64,000 nt of DNA, taken from contig JAPYXD010000686.1 in the NCBI GenBank assembly GCA_030998225.1, positions 3,410,001 through 3,474,000 on the forward strand. The letters are read 5' to 3'. A model generated the notes under the pieces. The model searched no databases. It saw only the letters and a program-made list of their open reading frames with translations, and was not told the DNA's origin. This DNA is from Diplolepis rosae (lineage: Eukaryota; Arthropoda; Insecta; Hymenoptera; Diplolepididae). The position numbers and the translations under genes were made by a program. This document shows, in pieces, positions 1 through 10,907 of the stretch (position 1 is the stretch's first letter; every line of letters starts with the position of its first letter).

Positions 1-585
1 TTAACACAGCGACCAAAATCGGGTGGCCCTGTGGCTGAATTGATGAAATTCACCGCGTTATTTGAAAATACTTCACAATCAAAAATCTATAAACCTTCAA
101 TTATGTATACCGATCGGATTTGGCCTACTTAATTTAGGGTTCCTACGTACGTGTATGTGTTCCATAGGATTATCAATTATATGTTGATAAGCCCATATCC
201 CACAGCATAAGAATTTGTAACTTAGCAATAAATAATCAAGGATATAATCCTAAAATTACACCTACGCCCATATCACGCTATTCTTGATAGGAATCTCGAT
301 ATATGGTATGATTATTATTAATCAAAAACATAACCAAGGATGGGCCTAAGGGAAGTAAATTATCCCCCCCCCCTTTGCTTTTCTCAATTAATAAGTAAAA
401 TTCGAAATTACTAATATAGATAAATATATATATATATATGTAATATAGGAAATTTATTAAAAGTAATAATTAAATAATAATTGTAATAGTTAAGTTATGA
501 TGAATGAAATTTATAGATTCATTATTGGAGGATAAAGGAATCGCATAGTAGAAATGAATAATGATAATTATAAAGTAAATAATGC
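1..585. other. AT-rich non-coding stretch
   Basis: No supported gene. The stretch is AT-rich, with a run of nine or more C near 362-372 and a short TA microsatellite near 425-440. Confidence 0.5.
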
Positions 586-587
586 CA

Positions 588-1971
588 TTAGTAGTAGTCT
601 CCCACATTTTCTTCCCCGGACGACTCTTCCTCGGCAGGTTGCATTGCTGAAAAAGGAAAAGAAAATGTAACACCTGAATTAGGGAGAAGGTCGAAATTCT
701 GCAGGAACAAAAAATTGTACCTACCAGGGAGATTCACCGGGCCTGACCCGCATCGACAAGGAAGACACCCCCGGCCAGAGTAGAGAAACCTGCCGCATAA
801 GCAGAACTCCCCCGCGGCTCCAGAATTTCTGAAAAACGAAAGAAAAACGGAAGAAATTAAGGCAACGACATTATACAAAGTTATGGAAACCTGTAATGGA
901 AGCAATCTCGCGCTGCTGGAATGGCCACATGACCTCCTGTTCCAGAGAAGCCAGGTAGTGAGACTCAAAAATGTCGCTGCAGGCCCCACCATGGCTTAGA
1001 CCGGCAAGAGACCCGTACACGTCTATTGCGAGCCACTGCACGATGAACTTGGCCCTCGAACAGGTGTTGGGCTATTTCTGCGCCTAAAAGCCGGACCTTG
1101 GCCAGGAAGAGCCCTGGACGGCACCGCAGCTGTCTACGAGGACGACCGTAGATAACTGAAACAAACAAATAAAAGTAAAAAGAGATTAGTACAAGTTAAC
1201 AATAAAAACGGAATAAATTCTTAAAACATAAGCCATTTTGGGGGTCACAAACCGAAACACACACCTAGGCGAGATCCAAAAATTCCCGCGCAGTTTACAA
1301 ATGTAATTAGCTGCCAGGATTAGCCGTTTTAGGACGACGGTCGGCACGCGCAGGAAAACCCCGTACCGCCGGCGATCTAGCTCTCTAACTAGGGTGACAT
1401 CAGCTTCCTCAATCTGCAACCCTAGCTCTTCCCATCACAGTGACACGAGTAAAGGTACCGCAACACTGGGGCAAGTTCGCCAGAAGGAAAACTGATGCAC
1501 ACCTAAGAGATCTTTGATCTCCGAGATCCGGAGCTTCACGCTATCCCGGCATAAAACAGCCCCGCTGGAGGCAACCACGGGAGCTGCCTCAGCTGCGGAT
1601 TCACCCTCCACGACCGGCCCTAGCAACGACAAATCAATATCAACCGCACTTTCTAATATCGAATTACACGCGGATCCTATTAAAGCGTTGTTATGTGAGA
1701 TGGAGGTGGACACGTCAAAACACTCCGCGAGGAGCGACTCAAGCGAATCAGCCCGACCTAACAAACCCGACATTTCTGGAGCACTTGAATGTCGAAACTA
1801 TTTAACAACTAGTCAGGCTCGCCGCACTTGAAGGAATGAATAAAGAGTACTTACCACCAGTCTCGGGCACCACAGAAGATCCCCTCTTCAAGGAAAGGAG
1901 GTGGCCCTGATCGATGTACTAGTCCTCGTAGGACAAGGTGACGGAGCTGGAGCTAGATAAGTCGCTGTCCA
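588..1971 (-). pseudogene. Unrecognised spliced gene or relic, minus strand
   Basis: I do not recognise the protein. The block is clearly GC-richer than its surroundings and shows an exon-like layout on the minus strand. A leader exon (about 1971-1855) ends in a strong GTAAGT donor but carries a short ATG frame (MDSDLSSSSS...) closed by TAG. Exon 2 (about 1826-1503) contains a usable ATG at 1773 (MSGLLGRADSLESLLAE). Exon 3 (1427 to about 1263) joins exon 2 in phase (GAG codon across the junction). Exon 4 starts at about 1155 after a strong TTTGTTTGTTTCAG acceptor and is Arg-rich, ending at a TGA at 965. Two further exon-like blocks (about 834-722 and 650-588) have very strong pyrimidine-rich acceptors but sit in other frames. 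The exon 3/4 junction is in frame only if the downstream GT of the two possible donors is used. It could be a host gene, a decayed gene, or antisense material of the neighbouring LTR element, because an AAGGAGGGAGGA purine tract abuts the repeat at 2577. Confidence 0.35.
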
Positions 1972-3268
1972 TGATTACAAGAAAACTGACAGTAGAAACA
2001 AGCAGATGGTCCGGCATCCAGCACGTGACATCACTAGAAAGCCCTGACATCAGCTATAATCCTCCCTGAGAAGATAGCATGATTTCAATGTACACCACAG
2101 CAAACTACAGGAACCAAAATCGCCATGTAAACTTCTACGGAAAATTGACTCACGGCAGCTGCAGAATGGCATCACTATCCAGCATCTTTGGAAAATGACA
2201 TCATTTCGTGTCAGCTGAATCCTCGAGTAACACCATTCTCAGGATACACATAGCTTAGTAGGAACAACAAAATACCAAAAACGCTGCGTCTAATTAGGAC
2301 AAAAATTGTGTCATCCGATGAGACCATCCACAAGCAGCTGCGGTGTAACGTTACTAGAAGTAGAAATGAAAAGTTAAAAATTAAAATAATACTTTTATGG
2401 CAGCAACAAATAAAAAGATCTGTTGCACTTACCTGAGATACCTGGAGCCTCCATACATCACACGCACAACAAGACATCTAGACCAGACGCAATCACTAAT
2501 CGAACATGGAGTTCAATTAACACGAACATCTCTATAATTTTCATCGAGGACGATGATTGTTCTAAGGAGGGAGGACTGTTACATCCCGGTAACATTAAAA
2601 TTTTAAAATTTCTGCTATTGCTCCTTCATAAGAGCAATACTTCACACATAGAAGTAAATAATTAGTTTACACTCTTTCATTAAAATTAGTCTTATGGTAG
2701 TTGCTACCTACACCGGGAAAATATTCAACACTTGGTAACAAGTGATAAGGAAGAATATCGACTGCTCTATATGGTAACTACCCGAACGGCAATGAGTCAG
2801 TGAGTCACACCGCGCGTCGATAATATCGTGATGCAGCGCTTGTAACCTACTGAAACGGTAACATGTTACTGGCGTGGCGCTACTAACGTTGATTCATTAC
2901 TGATTTCATTAATAATTTCTATGCCATCCTTGTTAGTTATTAAGCCTAAAATTATTATTGATATTAATAACGATCAATAATAATCTAATATGTAACCATA
3001 AACAATCCATAAAATATATTATCACAAATAGAAGGATTGATTGATTATGGAAAATCAATCAATTAATCAATTTTGGGTCGTAACATATAGAATATACGCT
3101 ACAATTAAGTAGATGCAGGTATTCTTAGTCATACCCGAATCTACTTGTTGATTAAAAATAGAAACAGGTAAAAAAAAGAAGAGAAGGGATTTAGAATCCA
3201 AGTTGCAAATCAAAATTGATCATTAGTAATTAACTTCGGCGGGAGAGAAACATAGATCATTGAACAAA

Positions 3269-3346
3269 CGTGACTTTATACAAATTTGCATCGCGCGTTA
3301 CTTTATACAATTTTGCATCACGCGTGACTTTACACAATTTTGCGCG
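3269..3346 (+). repeat. 27-bp tandem repeat, three copies
   Basis: Three adjacent units of about 27 bp beginning CGTGACTTTATACAA, CGTTACTTTATACAA and CGTGACTTTACACAA. They lie just left of the foldback element and are read as a peptide repeat in the + frame, which looks incidental. Confidence 0.8.
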
Positions 3347-3384
3347 ATCCATTCCCGCCGCAGTCAGTTTTGGAAGATCCCATA

Positions 3385-3902
3385 ATATATGGGGCAAAAT
3401 TCGTCAAGTGTACCCGCCTAAAAACATTTTGTCTCCGATTTCCTTGAAAGTCCGCGAAATTATTGGCCTAGTGAACCTCTTTTAATTCGCCTAAGAGAAC
3501 GCCTCTAGTACGACGGGTTGTCAGTATATAGGAGCTCGAATTTTCAACCTTTTACCGCGCACGCCGATACTCAATTAACCGTAACTTCTACAAAAGTTAT
3601 CCAAATTAATTTTTTTATGGAGGTATTGGAAACGTTTTTTCATCGGCTTTACGCCGAAAGCAATGGTTTTAGATAATAAAATTATTTGAACTTCATTTTT
3701 TAATTTTAAACAAATGTATCAGCGTGCGCGGTAAAAGGTTGCAAATTCGAGCCCCTGTATACTGACAACCCGTCGTACCAGAGTCGTTCTCTAAAGGGAA
3801 TTAAAAGAGGTTCACTAGGACAATGATTTCGCGGACTTTTAAGAAAATCGGAGACAAAAAGTTTTTAGGTGGGTACACTTAACGAATTTTGCCCCATATA
3901 TA
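3385..3902. mobile_element. Foldback element with long inverted repeats
   Basis: The left arm (about 3385-3572) and right arm (about 3715-3902) are inverted copies. ATATATGGGGCAAAATTCG at the left is mirrored by CGAATTTTGCCCCATATAT at the right, and the match continues through GTCTCCGATTT, GTGAACCTCTTTTAATT and the GTACGACGGGTTGTCAGTAT segment. The arms are about 185 bp with scattered mismatches, around an AT-rich centre of about 140 bp. No coding capacity. It is a non-autonomous DNA element inserted within the LTR-like repeat. Confidence 0.8.
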
Positions 3903-4574
3903 CCCCAGATTCACCTCTGGAGGCTTGTTATTAAGTTTCGAAGAGTTGTACGGTTATTAGGTTCGGACCGATAATTCGACGTCGTGAGCAGACCCTTCAA
4001 TAAATGTAAGTCTCAGTGGATTTCTATGAGCAATTCTACATTCGATACTTGGTAAATAAAATCCTTGGTCCTTAAGTGGTCCAAGTCCGGATACCGTAGT
4101 GCTAGATAGTTCCTTTGGGTTACGTGTATCGTCGCATTAAGTCGTGTCGGTTAATAGTGATTCATTTCTGAAATCGGGATAAACTAACATATCTTGTTAA
4201 CAAGTGCATATTTGATTCATTTCTCGTGTACTTAGCAAGATACGTAAGCGGATAATTGATCACAAAAGTTGCTGGTAGACTTGCATCCCTTACACCATAC
4301 CTCCTGTGATATTTATAGTTGTTTTGCTACCTCACAGAGACTCAAACGAAACCCAACTATCCTGCAAGAATTTATGCCGTTGACTTGCAATTATAGGAGT
4401 AATAAACGACAATTCTCTCTATTGCCTTCTAATTTAAGAGGTAGAAAAGTAAGTTACCAACTAAGTATCATCCTGTGTGAAAACGTATGCAACAACTTAT
4501 TTATTCATAATAAATTATCGCATGTATTTAGAAATTCAGTGTTTTATTATCATTATGAAATGAAATATTGAGAA

Positions 4575-5680
4575 ATATTTTGCCTCCGCATATAAGAATT
4601 ATAAGCTATTCCATTTTATTTAAACTGTGCTTAGAATTATATTGAATTGATTTTTTTCCTCATTCTCAAAAAATTTTGAAAACTTAAAAAAAAATTTTTT
4701 CGTATTATAATTTCAAAATATTGCGCAGCTGAAATTTTTTTTATGATATAAAATATCTAGCAGTTATGATAATAAAATATAAATAATTTTTCACTCTATA
4801 AAATATGAGTTTCGGATTATTTAAGGCAGATTAAAACAATCTATTGCACAAATTTAATGCTCTATACACATATTTTATAAACTTTTATACAATTTTACAC
4901 AAATTTTATAAAATTCATAAAAATTAAATTTATTTGTTGTGTCTTCTTTTAATTTTTATTATTATTTATTAAATTAATCAATTAAAATTTGATGAATATA
5001 CAAAAAATATTATATACGTTTCATCTAAGAATTTATAATGAAAAAGTGTTAAACCTATATCGATTAAATTAAGCAAAAATTCTATTTCTTATCGTCATGA
5101 TCTTGAATCCAAAGTCTGTGAAAAATAAGAAAGAAAATTTAACAACAAAAAGTATTGCTCGTAGTCAGGCTAAAAACAATCCATAACTCGCTGAAATTAT
5201 AAAAGACAATAGGTAAAAAGATTTTGAAATCAAGAAGAAAACTGCTGAAAACCAAGAGTTGGAAAATCCAAATACTACTTTTAATACTAGTGCCTCTACG
5301 TCCCAAAAATTAGAGATCAGAAAATCCTAATCATGATAGTAGTGTAATAATTATTTCTAGTATACCACCAAACGACCAATCAACTTTAACAGATTCAATA
5401 TTATTCCATAAAAGTATTTTTGATACATCAAATTTAACGGGAAATTCTACTATACCTGATAAATTCGACCGCACTTTGATTCCAACAAATACTTAAAATT
5501 ATAAAGAACAATTAAATTTATCTGAATCCTCAGAATGTTCAGACCGTGAATTAAGTTACAAATTTCCATACAAATTAGCAGAAGATTCCGAAAAATCAAT
5601 TTCTAACGATCCACAATTATAAGAACCTCTAATTAAACAATATAAAAAAGATTATTCATTTATTGCAAATAAAATTTCAC
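4575..5680 (+). other. AT-rich leader of decayed Gypsy element
   Basis: Very AT-rich, without an intact frame. From about 5100 onward fragments of a gag-like frame appear on the + strand with frequent stops, running into the gag remnants at 5689. No LTR or primer-binding site could be recognised. Confidence 0.4.
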
Positions 5681-5688
5681 TAAAAAAA

Positions 5689-6310
5689 ATGATGAATACC
5701 AATAACCCACAAGTTATAACTGTTGCTCATAATCAAGTAGTATCATTACGAGATGCACTAGAAGTTGTACCAATATTTACAGGAGAAAATATATCTCAGG
5801 ACAAATTTATAGAAGGATGTAGAGAAGCAAAAGATATGCTTCTCTGCAGGGGCAGAATCAAACTTAACTAAATAAATCTAAACAAAGGTCAAAGGAGAAG
5901 TAAGAAAATGTGTCACTGGAGGACAATACAGAAATGTAAAAGATATTTTAGATAGTGTTAAAAGCGTTTACTCTTTAAATAAATCAGTATATCAATTACA
6001 AGGTGAATTAGGGAACAGTTATCAATTTGATAGTGGGAAAGGCATTTCTTACGCAACTCATGTTATGGAACTTGGAGAAAAAATATTAGATGCCCATAAA
6101 GCAAATAATAATGATAGGATAGATGAAAATTTTCAAGCAGCTATTGATAGCGATATTCGGGATTGTTTTCTACGAGGACTAAAAACCGAAATTGAATCCA
6201 GATTACAAGGTGTACATAATTTTAAAGATACGGTTAACAGCGCTCTAGAAATGGAAAGAAAAATCTCTACAACTGCAGCACTGCTATCCGCACGTACACC
6301 ATATAGGTAA
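5689..6310 (+). pseudogene. Gypsy gag (capsid) remnant
   Basis: Two open pieces, 5689-5871 and 6065-6310, with broken sequence between. The first contains the Gypsy gag N-terminal signature VPIFTGENISQDKFIEGCRE. The second ends in the helical capsid C-terminal region (DIRDCFLRGLKTEIESRLQG). Gag forms the particle shell that packages element RNA. The copy has frameshifts and stops and cannot make a full Gag. Confidence 0.8.
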
Positions 6311-6349
6311 AAAGAAGATAATTTAATAGGACCATCAGAAAAACGAGAC

Positions 6350-6840
6350 AGAAATATGATTAATATAACTCGGGAAGAAATTTTTTGTCAAATTTGTGGA
6401 AAAAAAGGACACATATCTCCTACTTGTAGACAATTAAATCAAATTAACAAACACTTTTGAATAATAACAAGATACAATGGCAGCCTTCAAGAAATCTTTC
6501 CAGTCGTCAGAACTTCTACAATAGGAATAACCAACAGCAACCATTCAACAGAAGGCCTCAAGCAGGTCAATGGATCCCCAGCCGATATGGGTCAATAGCG
6601 TCCTCAATCATCTGCACCTAACACAAGTTCATTTCGACAGCAAAAGACTAACGATTTTAACAGAAATAGACGATTTCAGAATACTCCGAAGAATTATCCA
6701 AACATGAATAATAATAAAAATTGTATTTATTGTAAAAAAATAGGTCACACAATTAACGAATGTCGGCGTCGAGCATACAACGAATCACTTAAACAGCAAC
6801 AACAACCTAGAAGAGCTGAAAAACAGAACTAGGGAAACCC
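6350..6840 (+). pseudogene. Gypsy nucleocapsid zinc-knuckle remnant
   Basis: Two CX2CX4HX4C zinc knuckles are readable: CQICGKKGHISPTC near 6388 and CIYCKKIGHTINEC near 6722. A Gln/Asn-rich linker with stops lies between them. They are the RNA-binding part of Gag, consistent with their place between capsid and protease. Confidence 0.8.
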
Positions 6841-6927
6841 CAAACCCCTCCCCGCTCAGGGTGCAATAAGGGAGGCCATTTAAAACATTTTAAAGCATCT
6901 ACTTCAAATCAGAATATTAAAAGTACA

Positions 6928-7275
6928 ATGATAAATTTACACGCAGACAACCCAATTCCTTCTATTATGATATCTGCTGATGGTTTGCAAAACCCAGCGC
7001 GTATGGTGATAAACACAGGAACAGGAAGAAATTGGATAAAACTAAATATAATAGAATACGATATAGAAATAAACCAAAATGAAATTTTGCGTCTCACAGG
7101 AATAAGCAATGTACCAGTTTATACATTAGGTCAGATTACACTTATTATCTTTGGATATCCTACAATACTTAATTTAAAAACAAACAGCGTACCAGTAGAA
7201 GAAGATGGAGTACTAGGATCTGAATTTTTTATTGATAATGACGTCAACATTAATTACATTTCAAAATGTTTATAA
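6928..7275 (+). pseudogene. Gypsy aspartic protease remnant
   Basis: A 115-codon open piece. The catalytic D[ST]G has become NTG (VINTGTGRNWIKL), so the catalytic aspartate is lost. A C-terminal GVLGSEFF-type motif follows, as in retroviral-type proteases. The retained family motifs with a dead active site fit a decayed pol. Confidence 0.75.
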
Positions 7276-8176
7276 ATAATTAATAATAAATATCCATTTA
7301 GAAATCCTGAAACAACGATTTTTCCAGCAAGATCAATTTCTACTCTGTATTCGAATTACAAATGGAAATAAAAAAAAAGGATTTATACCTTTACTTTCAT
7401 TTAAAAAAGGAATACAAGTATATGCAGGAAACGCTTTTGTTAAAAATCATGGTAGAAAGGCCTATATAAAAGTAGCAAACATACTTTTTATACCAATAGA
7501 AATAGAAACTCCTACTGTTATATTGGAGGACTTTGAAGAATCTGCGACAATTAATTATAAAACTACAACTTTTTGGAACAAATACGAAAGCAACAATCCA
7601 GAAAAATTAATCGACATATTTATTTTCACCAACAAAACAGAAAAAACATTGTCATAGCTCCATAACATTTGAGGTAAATATAGAGTGAAGAAAATTACAG
7701 AACTCCTTCGTTTGGATCATTTAAATCAAGAAGAGCTAAATCAAGTTGAAAAATTAATTACTTAACATTCAGACTGATTCCAAATGTCAGATGAACCTCT
7801 AGAATCTACTAATGCTGCTATGCACTCAATCCCCACTGTTGATGAGCGACCAATTTTTTCGAAACAATATATATTCCCACCAGCACACAAAGAAGAAATT
7901 ACTGAACAAGTTATTGAGCTTTTAAAAAATAAAATAATCAAACCTTCTCAATCTGCTTATAATACATCAGTATTAACTGTACCTAAAAAACTGGATTCAC
8001 ATTTTCAAAAGAAGTGGAGAATGGTTTTAGATTTCAGGAAATTAAACGAGAAAACAATTGGAGATTCTTATCCATTACCAAACATTATTGATATTTTAAA
8101 TCAATCAGGAAACGCAAGACATTTCTCAGTCTTTGATTTAGCCACTGGATTCCATCATATTCCCATGGGTCCTTAA

Positions 8177-8464
8177 CCCTTTCGTTACGAGCGCCGGATA
8201 TAACCGGCATCCACTCGATGACTTCTGTGTACGAGCGCCGGATATAGCCGGCATCCATTCGATGACCTGTGTGTAAGATATAAATTTTTTACATTAAATT
8301 GTATTATAATCTATAATAATTTTAGAGTCTCCAAATATGTCGTTATGTAAAACTTAAGAAGTACGTTGAAAACCAGTTAACCGACGTGCAATGTGCACAC
8401 TTCGTGGCGCGGTGCCCCGTTCAGTGGCGTCAGCTCTGCGGAGCGGACTGCCGTAACGAAAGGG
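8177..8464. mobile_element. piggyBac-type MITE with TTAA target duplication
   Basis: A perfect 13-bp terminal inverted repeat, CCCTTTCGTTACG / CGTAACGAAAGGG, directly flanked by TTAA on both sides (8173-8176 and 8465-8468). TTAA target duplication with C-run tips is diagnostic of the piggyBac superfamily. The 288-bp element has no coding capacity. It contains two tandem copies of an about 45-bp unit with GAGCGCCGGATATAACCGG. It interrupts the Gypsy reverse transcriptase. Confidence 0.92.
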
Positions 8465-8477
8465 TTAAGATTCACAT

Positions 8478-8952
8478 AAAATATATTTATGTGCCTCAGC
8501 CGCGGAAACTCGTTTTTCCATTACAGCTGAGAGTAAAGCAATGTTGTATATTCTGTTACAGAGGAATACAATGTAGAAATTGAACTGCGCATGCGCATTA
8601 TAGTCTTACAGCGGAACGCAATCTATTTCTTATTCTTCTTCTTCTCACTTCTTCTTCGTACAGCGGAACGCAATCTATTTCTTATTCTTCTTCTTCTCAC
8701 TTCTTCTTCGTACAGCGTTACCACTGACTACTACACAAGACCGATAAAATCGAAATGGCCGGGACTAGTCGCCAATTTGCGCCCGCTTCGTACAACTAGC
8801 ACAGCAAACAATTACAATAATTACTAGATTAGATTCCAATGTACGCATAAAAACTCGTATCCGCACCACAGTCACATAAAATAGAATATGTGCCAATGCA
8901 CACAATTCGGGAATCACCCTCATCGTGTGCCTAGGCACATAATATACTATTC
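8478..8952. mobile_element. Nested MITE, family M, full-length copy
   Basis: It sits between two halves of the Gypsy RT frame. The tips are near-inverted: TATATTTATGTGCCT at the left, AGGCACATAATATA at the right. Its first half (AATTGAACTGCGCATGCGC) recurs at about 59485-59745 and its second half (ACGCATAAAAACTCGTAT...CCTAGGCAC) at about 30333-30600. It contains a duplicated 52-bp pyrimidine-rich unit (8611-8714) with TTCTTCTTCTTCTCACTTC. Confidence 0.75.
8611..8714. repeat. 52-bp tandem duplication
   Basis: Two consecutive 52-bp units starting GCGGAACGCAATCTATTTC and ending in CTTCTTCGTACA, identical as far as I compared them. It lies inside MITE family M. Confidence 0.85.
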
Positions 8953-9364
8953 TCAACTCCATTTGGACACTACAAATTTCATAGAATGCCCTTCGCATTG
9001 AAAAATGCGCCAGCAACATTCCAAAGGCTTATGAATATAGTATTAACGGGACTACAAAGAACCGAACTTTTTGTTCATTTAGATGATATTGTCCTATATT
9101 CAAATACATTAGAAGAATATAAAGAAAAATTTGATAAACTCATGAATAGATTAAGAAAATCGAATTTACATTTACAGCCCGATAAATACGAATTTCTCAG
9201 ACCTGAAATAGCTTATTCAGGTCACATTATAGCCAAAAGTGTAGTTAGACATGACCCTAAAAAAATAAAATCAGTACAAGAATTTCCGAGACCTAAAAAT
9301 GAAAAGAATATCAAACAATTTTTAGGTTTAGCTGGCTATTATAGAAGATATATTAAAAATTTCT

Positions 9365-9526
9365 TAAACTTATAAGATATTTACGTCCGACTAATTCTCT
9401 TCATTGAATGCAGGTAAATGACCAACCTCGGACAATCTGGATGTTTTTTATAACGAAACGTCATTAAAGAGATTATATAAAAGATCCAGATTGTCCGAGG
9501 TTGGTCATTTACCTGCATTCAATGAA
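9365..9526. mobile_element. Hairpin element with 43-bp perfect arms
   Basis: The arms 9400-9442 and 9484-9526 are perfect inverted repeats (TTCATTGAATGCAGG...) around a 41-bp loop. The 10-mer AAAAATTTCT occurs immediately before (9355-9364) and after (9527-9536) the 162-bp insert, and the Gypsy connection domain resumes in frame (KNF / NFSKIANALKQLL). This looks like an insertion with a 9-10-bp target duplication, as made by MULE-type elements. The 35 bp left of the hairpin is unexplained. Confidence 0.7.
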
Positions 9527-9775
9527 AAAAATTTCTCTAAAATTGCAAATGCCTTGAAACAACTTTTACAAAAGGATACATCTTTTTTTTGGACTAAGAA
9601 ACAACAATTAGCATTCAATACTTTAAAACAAAAATCATGCTAAGAACCTTTACTACAGCGACCAGACTTTTCCAAACCCTTCATATTAACTACTGACGCA
9701 TCCGGATATGCGACAGGAGGCATACTTTCTCAGGAAAAAATAGGAAAAGATAAACCGATAACTTATATTGTATAT

Positions 9776-10253
9776 TACTAACCGAAATGTGATTTTCTTG
9801 AATGAACGACGCGGTCATCGTTTTTATTAATCGGTTCGCTCGCTCGACTTGGTTAGCTTGGGCATGATATGGCGGAGTTGTGGTATGTCGTATCTCTAGT
9901 TCAGAGTCTACATAAGCGTATTCGCCTTTACTTTATGGGTACGGACCCATACAGTCGGCTGCTACCGTTACCCATGGCTGTGCCAATACGCAACGGTCAA
10001 TTAAATCGTTGGGTGTATTCTGCTCAACCTTCGTTTGTTGTCATGTCTCACACGCTCTTACAAAAATCGCTACGTCTCTATACACTCCGGGTCAGTAGTA
10101 TAAAGCCGTAAGACGCTTATGCGTCTTATCTACTCCTAGATGACTGGACGTAGGCGTCGAGTGTACCCACCGGAATTCTTTTGTTAATAGCAGATCTACG
10201 CCTCTATATCCGGTATCAGAGGGTCTTTTACTTGGTCAGTTTTGTGATCATAT
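9776..10253 (-). pseudogene. Gypsy integrase relic (opposite strand)
   Basis: Not visible as an open frame, but on the minus strand one frame reads the H2C2 zinc region (SSHLGVDKTHKRLTALYY, stop, PGVYRDVAIFVRACET), the first catalytic Asp (WVTVAADCMGPYP) and TTTPPYHAQANQVERANR with the catalytic Glu. At least four positions are stops (for example the Trp and Cys codons turned to TGA or TAG). The part that should hold the second Asp is deleted between EYAYVDS and ELEIRHTTTPP. It resembles the integrase of the intact Gypsy at 19293-22979 more than the + strand element it abuts. Confidence 0.8.
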
Positions 10254-10445
10254 TGTGACGTCCTAAGTTTTAAATTGTTATATTTTTCCTAGCTGAAGTC
10301 TAGAGCCAATTACGCTAACTATATTCCTCTGTTTATTGTTATAAATAGAAATAATAATTCACCGGGTATAGGAAAGCCAAATAGATTAAATAACGACTTG
10401 AATTTACAATAATTATTTATTTTAAAATTACAGCTAAAGTGAGTC
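10254..10445 (+). repeat. LTR fragment, family B, copy 1
   Basis: It begins TGTGACGTCCTAAG and is homologous over about 190 bp to the reverse complement of about 56845-57012 (shared TTTTCCTAGCT, GCCAATTAC, TATATTCCTCTGTTTATT, ACCGGGTA). The TG start suggests an LTR tip. No coding content. Confidence 0.55.
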
Positions 10446-10905
10446 AAGACCCATGCGACTTCTTTAAAATGTTGATAGTAGTTCTAATGGTGCTTTCTTG
10501 CAGTTGGTATGATTGGTTCTCCATTCTTGAAAGAAAACACTTTCATTAGTCTGAGTAGAAGACTTTATTTTACATCTTTTAAGGTACAAAAATTAATTTT
10601 TTCAAAGTCGTAAAAAACAAAATAACGCCTGTAGAGAGCGACGCGTGCACCACTGCTTTTCAGAGAGGCCTCCACAGCTTCACTTTTTTCACATCGCCAT
10701 TGATCTGAAACATACATGAAAAATGTTCTCTTAATCTATGAACTAAAAGCCAGTGAACCACGTACGAATATTTAGAAATACCAATTTTTAAAAATGATAT
10801 TTATAATGCCATTCGAAAAAAGTGGTTTGGAGAAAAACGGGTTTAGTTTTAAAAATAAAAAAATCATACATAATTTTAAATTTATCAACATTTGATGGTT
10901 TTTAC
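10446..10905. other. Non-coding stretch
   Basis: No gene or clear repeat recognised; AT-rich. Confidence 0.4.
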
Positions 10906-10907
10906 CT

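Larger units (their letters stand above)
2577..4566 (+). repeat. LTR-like repeat, family A, copy 1 (interrupted, 3' truncated)
   Basis: It starts TGTTACATCCCGG right after the purine tract AAGGAGGGAGGA (a polypurine-tract-like sequence). About 500 bp (2577-3085) and 350 bp (4211-4566) match, in the same order, the reverse complement of the solo LTR at 12549-13646. The middle part, about 3085-4205, is absent from the other copy and is an insertion. A 100-residue frame at 4269-4571 is also open in copy 2 but belongs to the repeat; I see no protein family in it. The 3' end of the LTR (GGGATGTAACA) is missing here. Confidence 0.65.
7784..9364 (+). pseudogene. Gypsy reverse transcriptase remnant split by two MITEs
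   Basis: The first half, 7784-8172, carries KKWRMVLDFRKLNEKT and FDLATGFHHIPMGP. The second half, about 8953-9364, carries FHRMPFALKNAPATFQRLMN, then LFVHLDDIVLYS (the YxDD box, here HLDD) and the connection motif IKQFLGLAGYYRRYIKNF. Between the halves lie a TTAA-flanked piggyBac-type MITE and a second MITE. Removing both restores the expected order of RT motifs, with one stop (TAA) at the TTAA insertion point. This enzyme would copy element RNA into DNA; this copy is inactive. Confidence 0.9.
5100..9775 (+). mobile_element. Decayed Gypsy-type LTR retrotransposon, internal region
   Basis: Gag, two CCHC zinc knuckles, protease, reverse transcriptase and the start of RNase H appear in the canonical order on the + strand, broken by stops, frameshifts and three nested insertions (8177-8464, about 8478-8952, 9365-9526). 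The order and motifs fit Ty3/Gypsy elements. It is truncated after RNase H motif TTDASGYATGG, where an oppositely oriented integrase relic begins. No flanking LTRs could be assigned. Confidence 0.85.

Noticed and set aside
1514..1831. 105-codon plus frame rich in Ser/Thr
   Set aside because: Opposite strand of the spliced minus-strand exon, which has better splice support; it cannot be excluded as an LTR-element frame.
4269..4571. 100-codon frame shared with 12667-12981
   Set aside because: Both lie in LTR family A; conservation is of the DNA repeat and there is no recognisable protein family.
9869..10111. 80-codon plus-strand frame
   Set aside because: Antisense shadow of the integrase relic on the minus strand.
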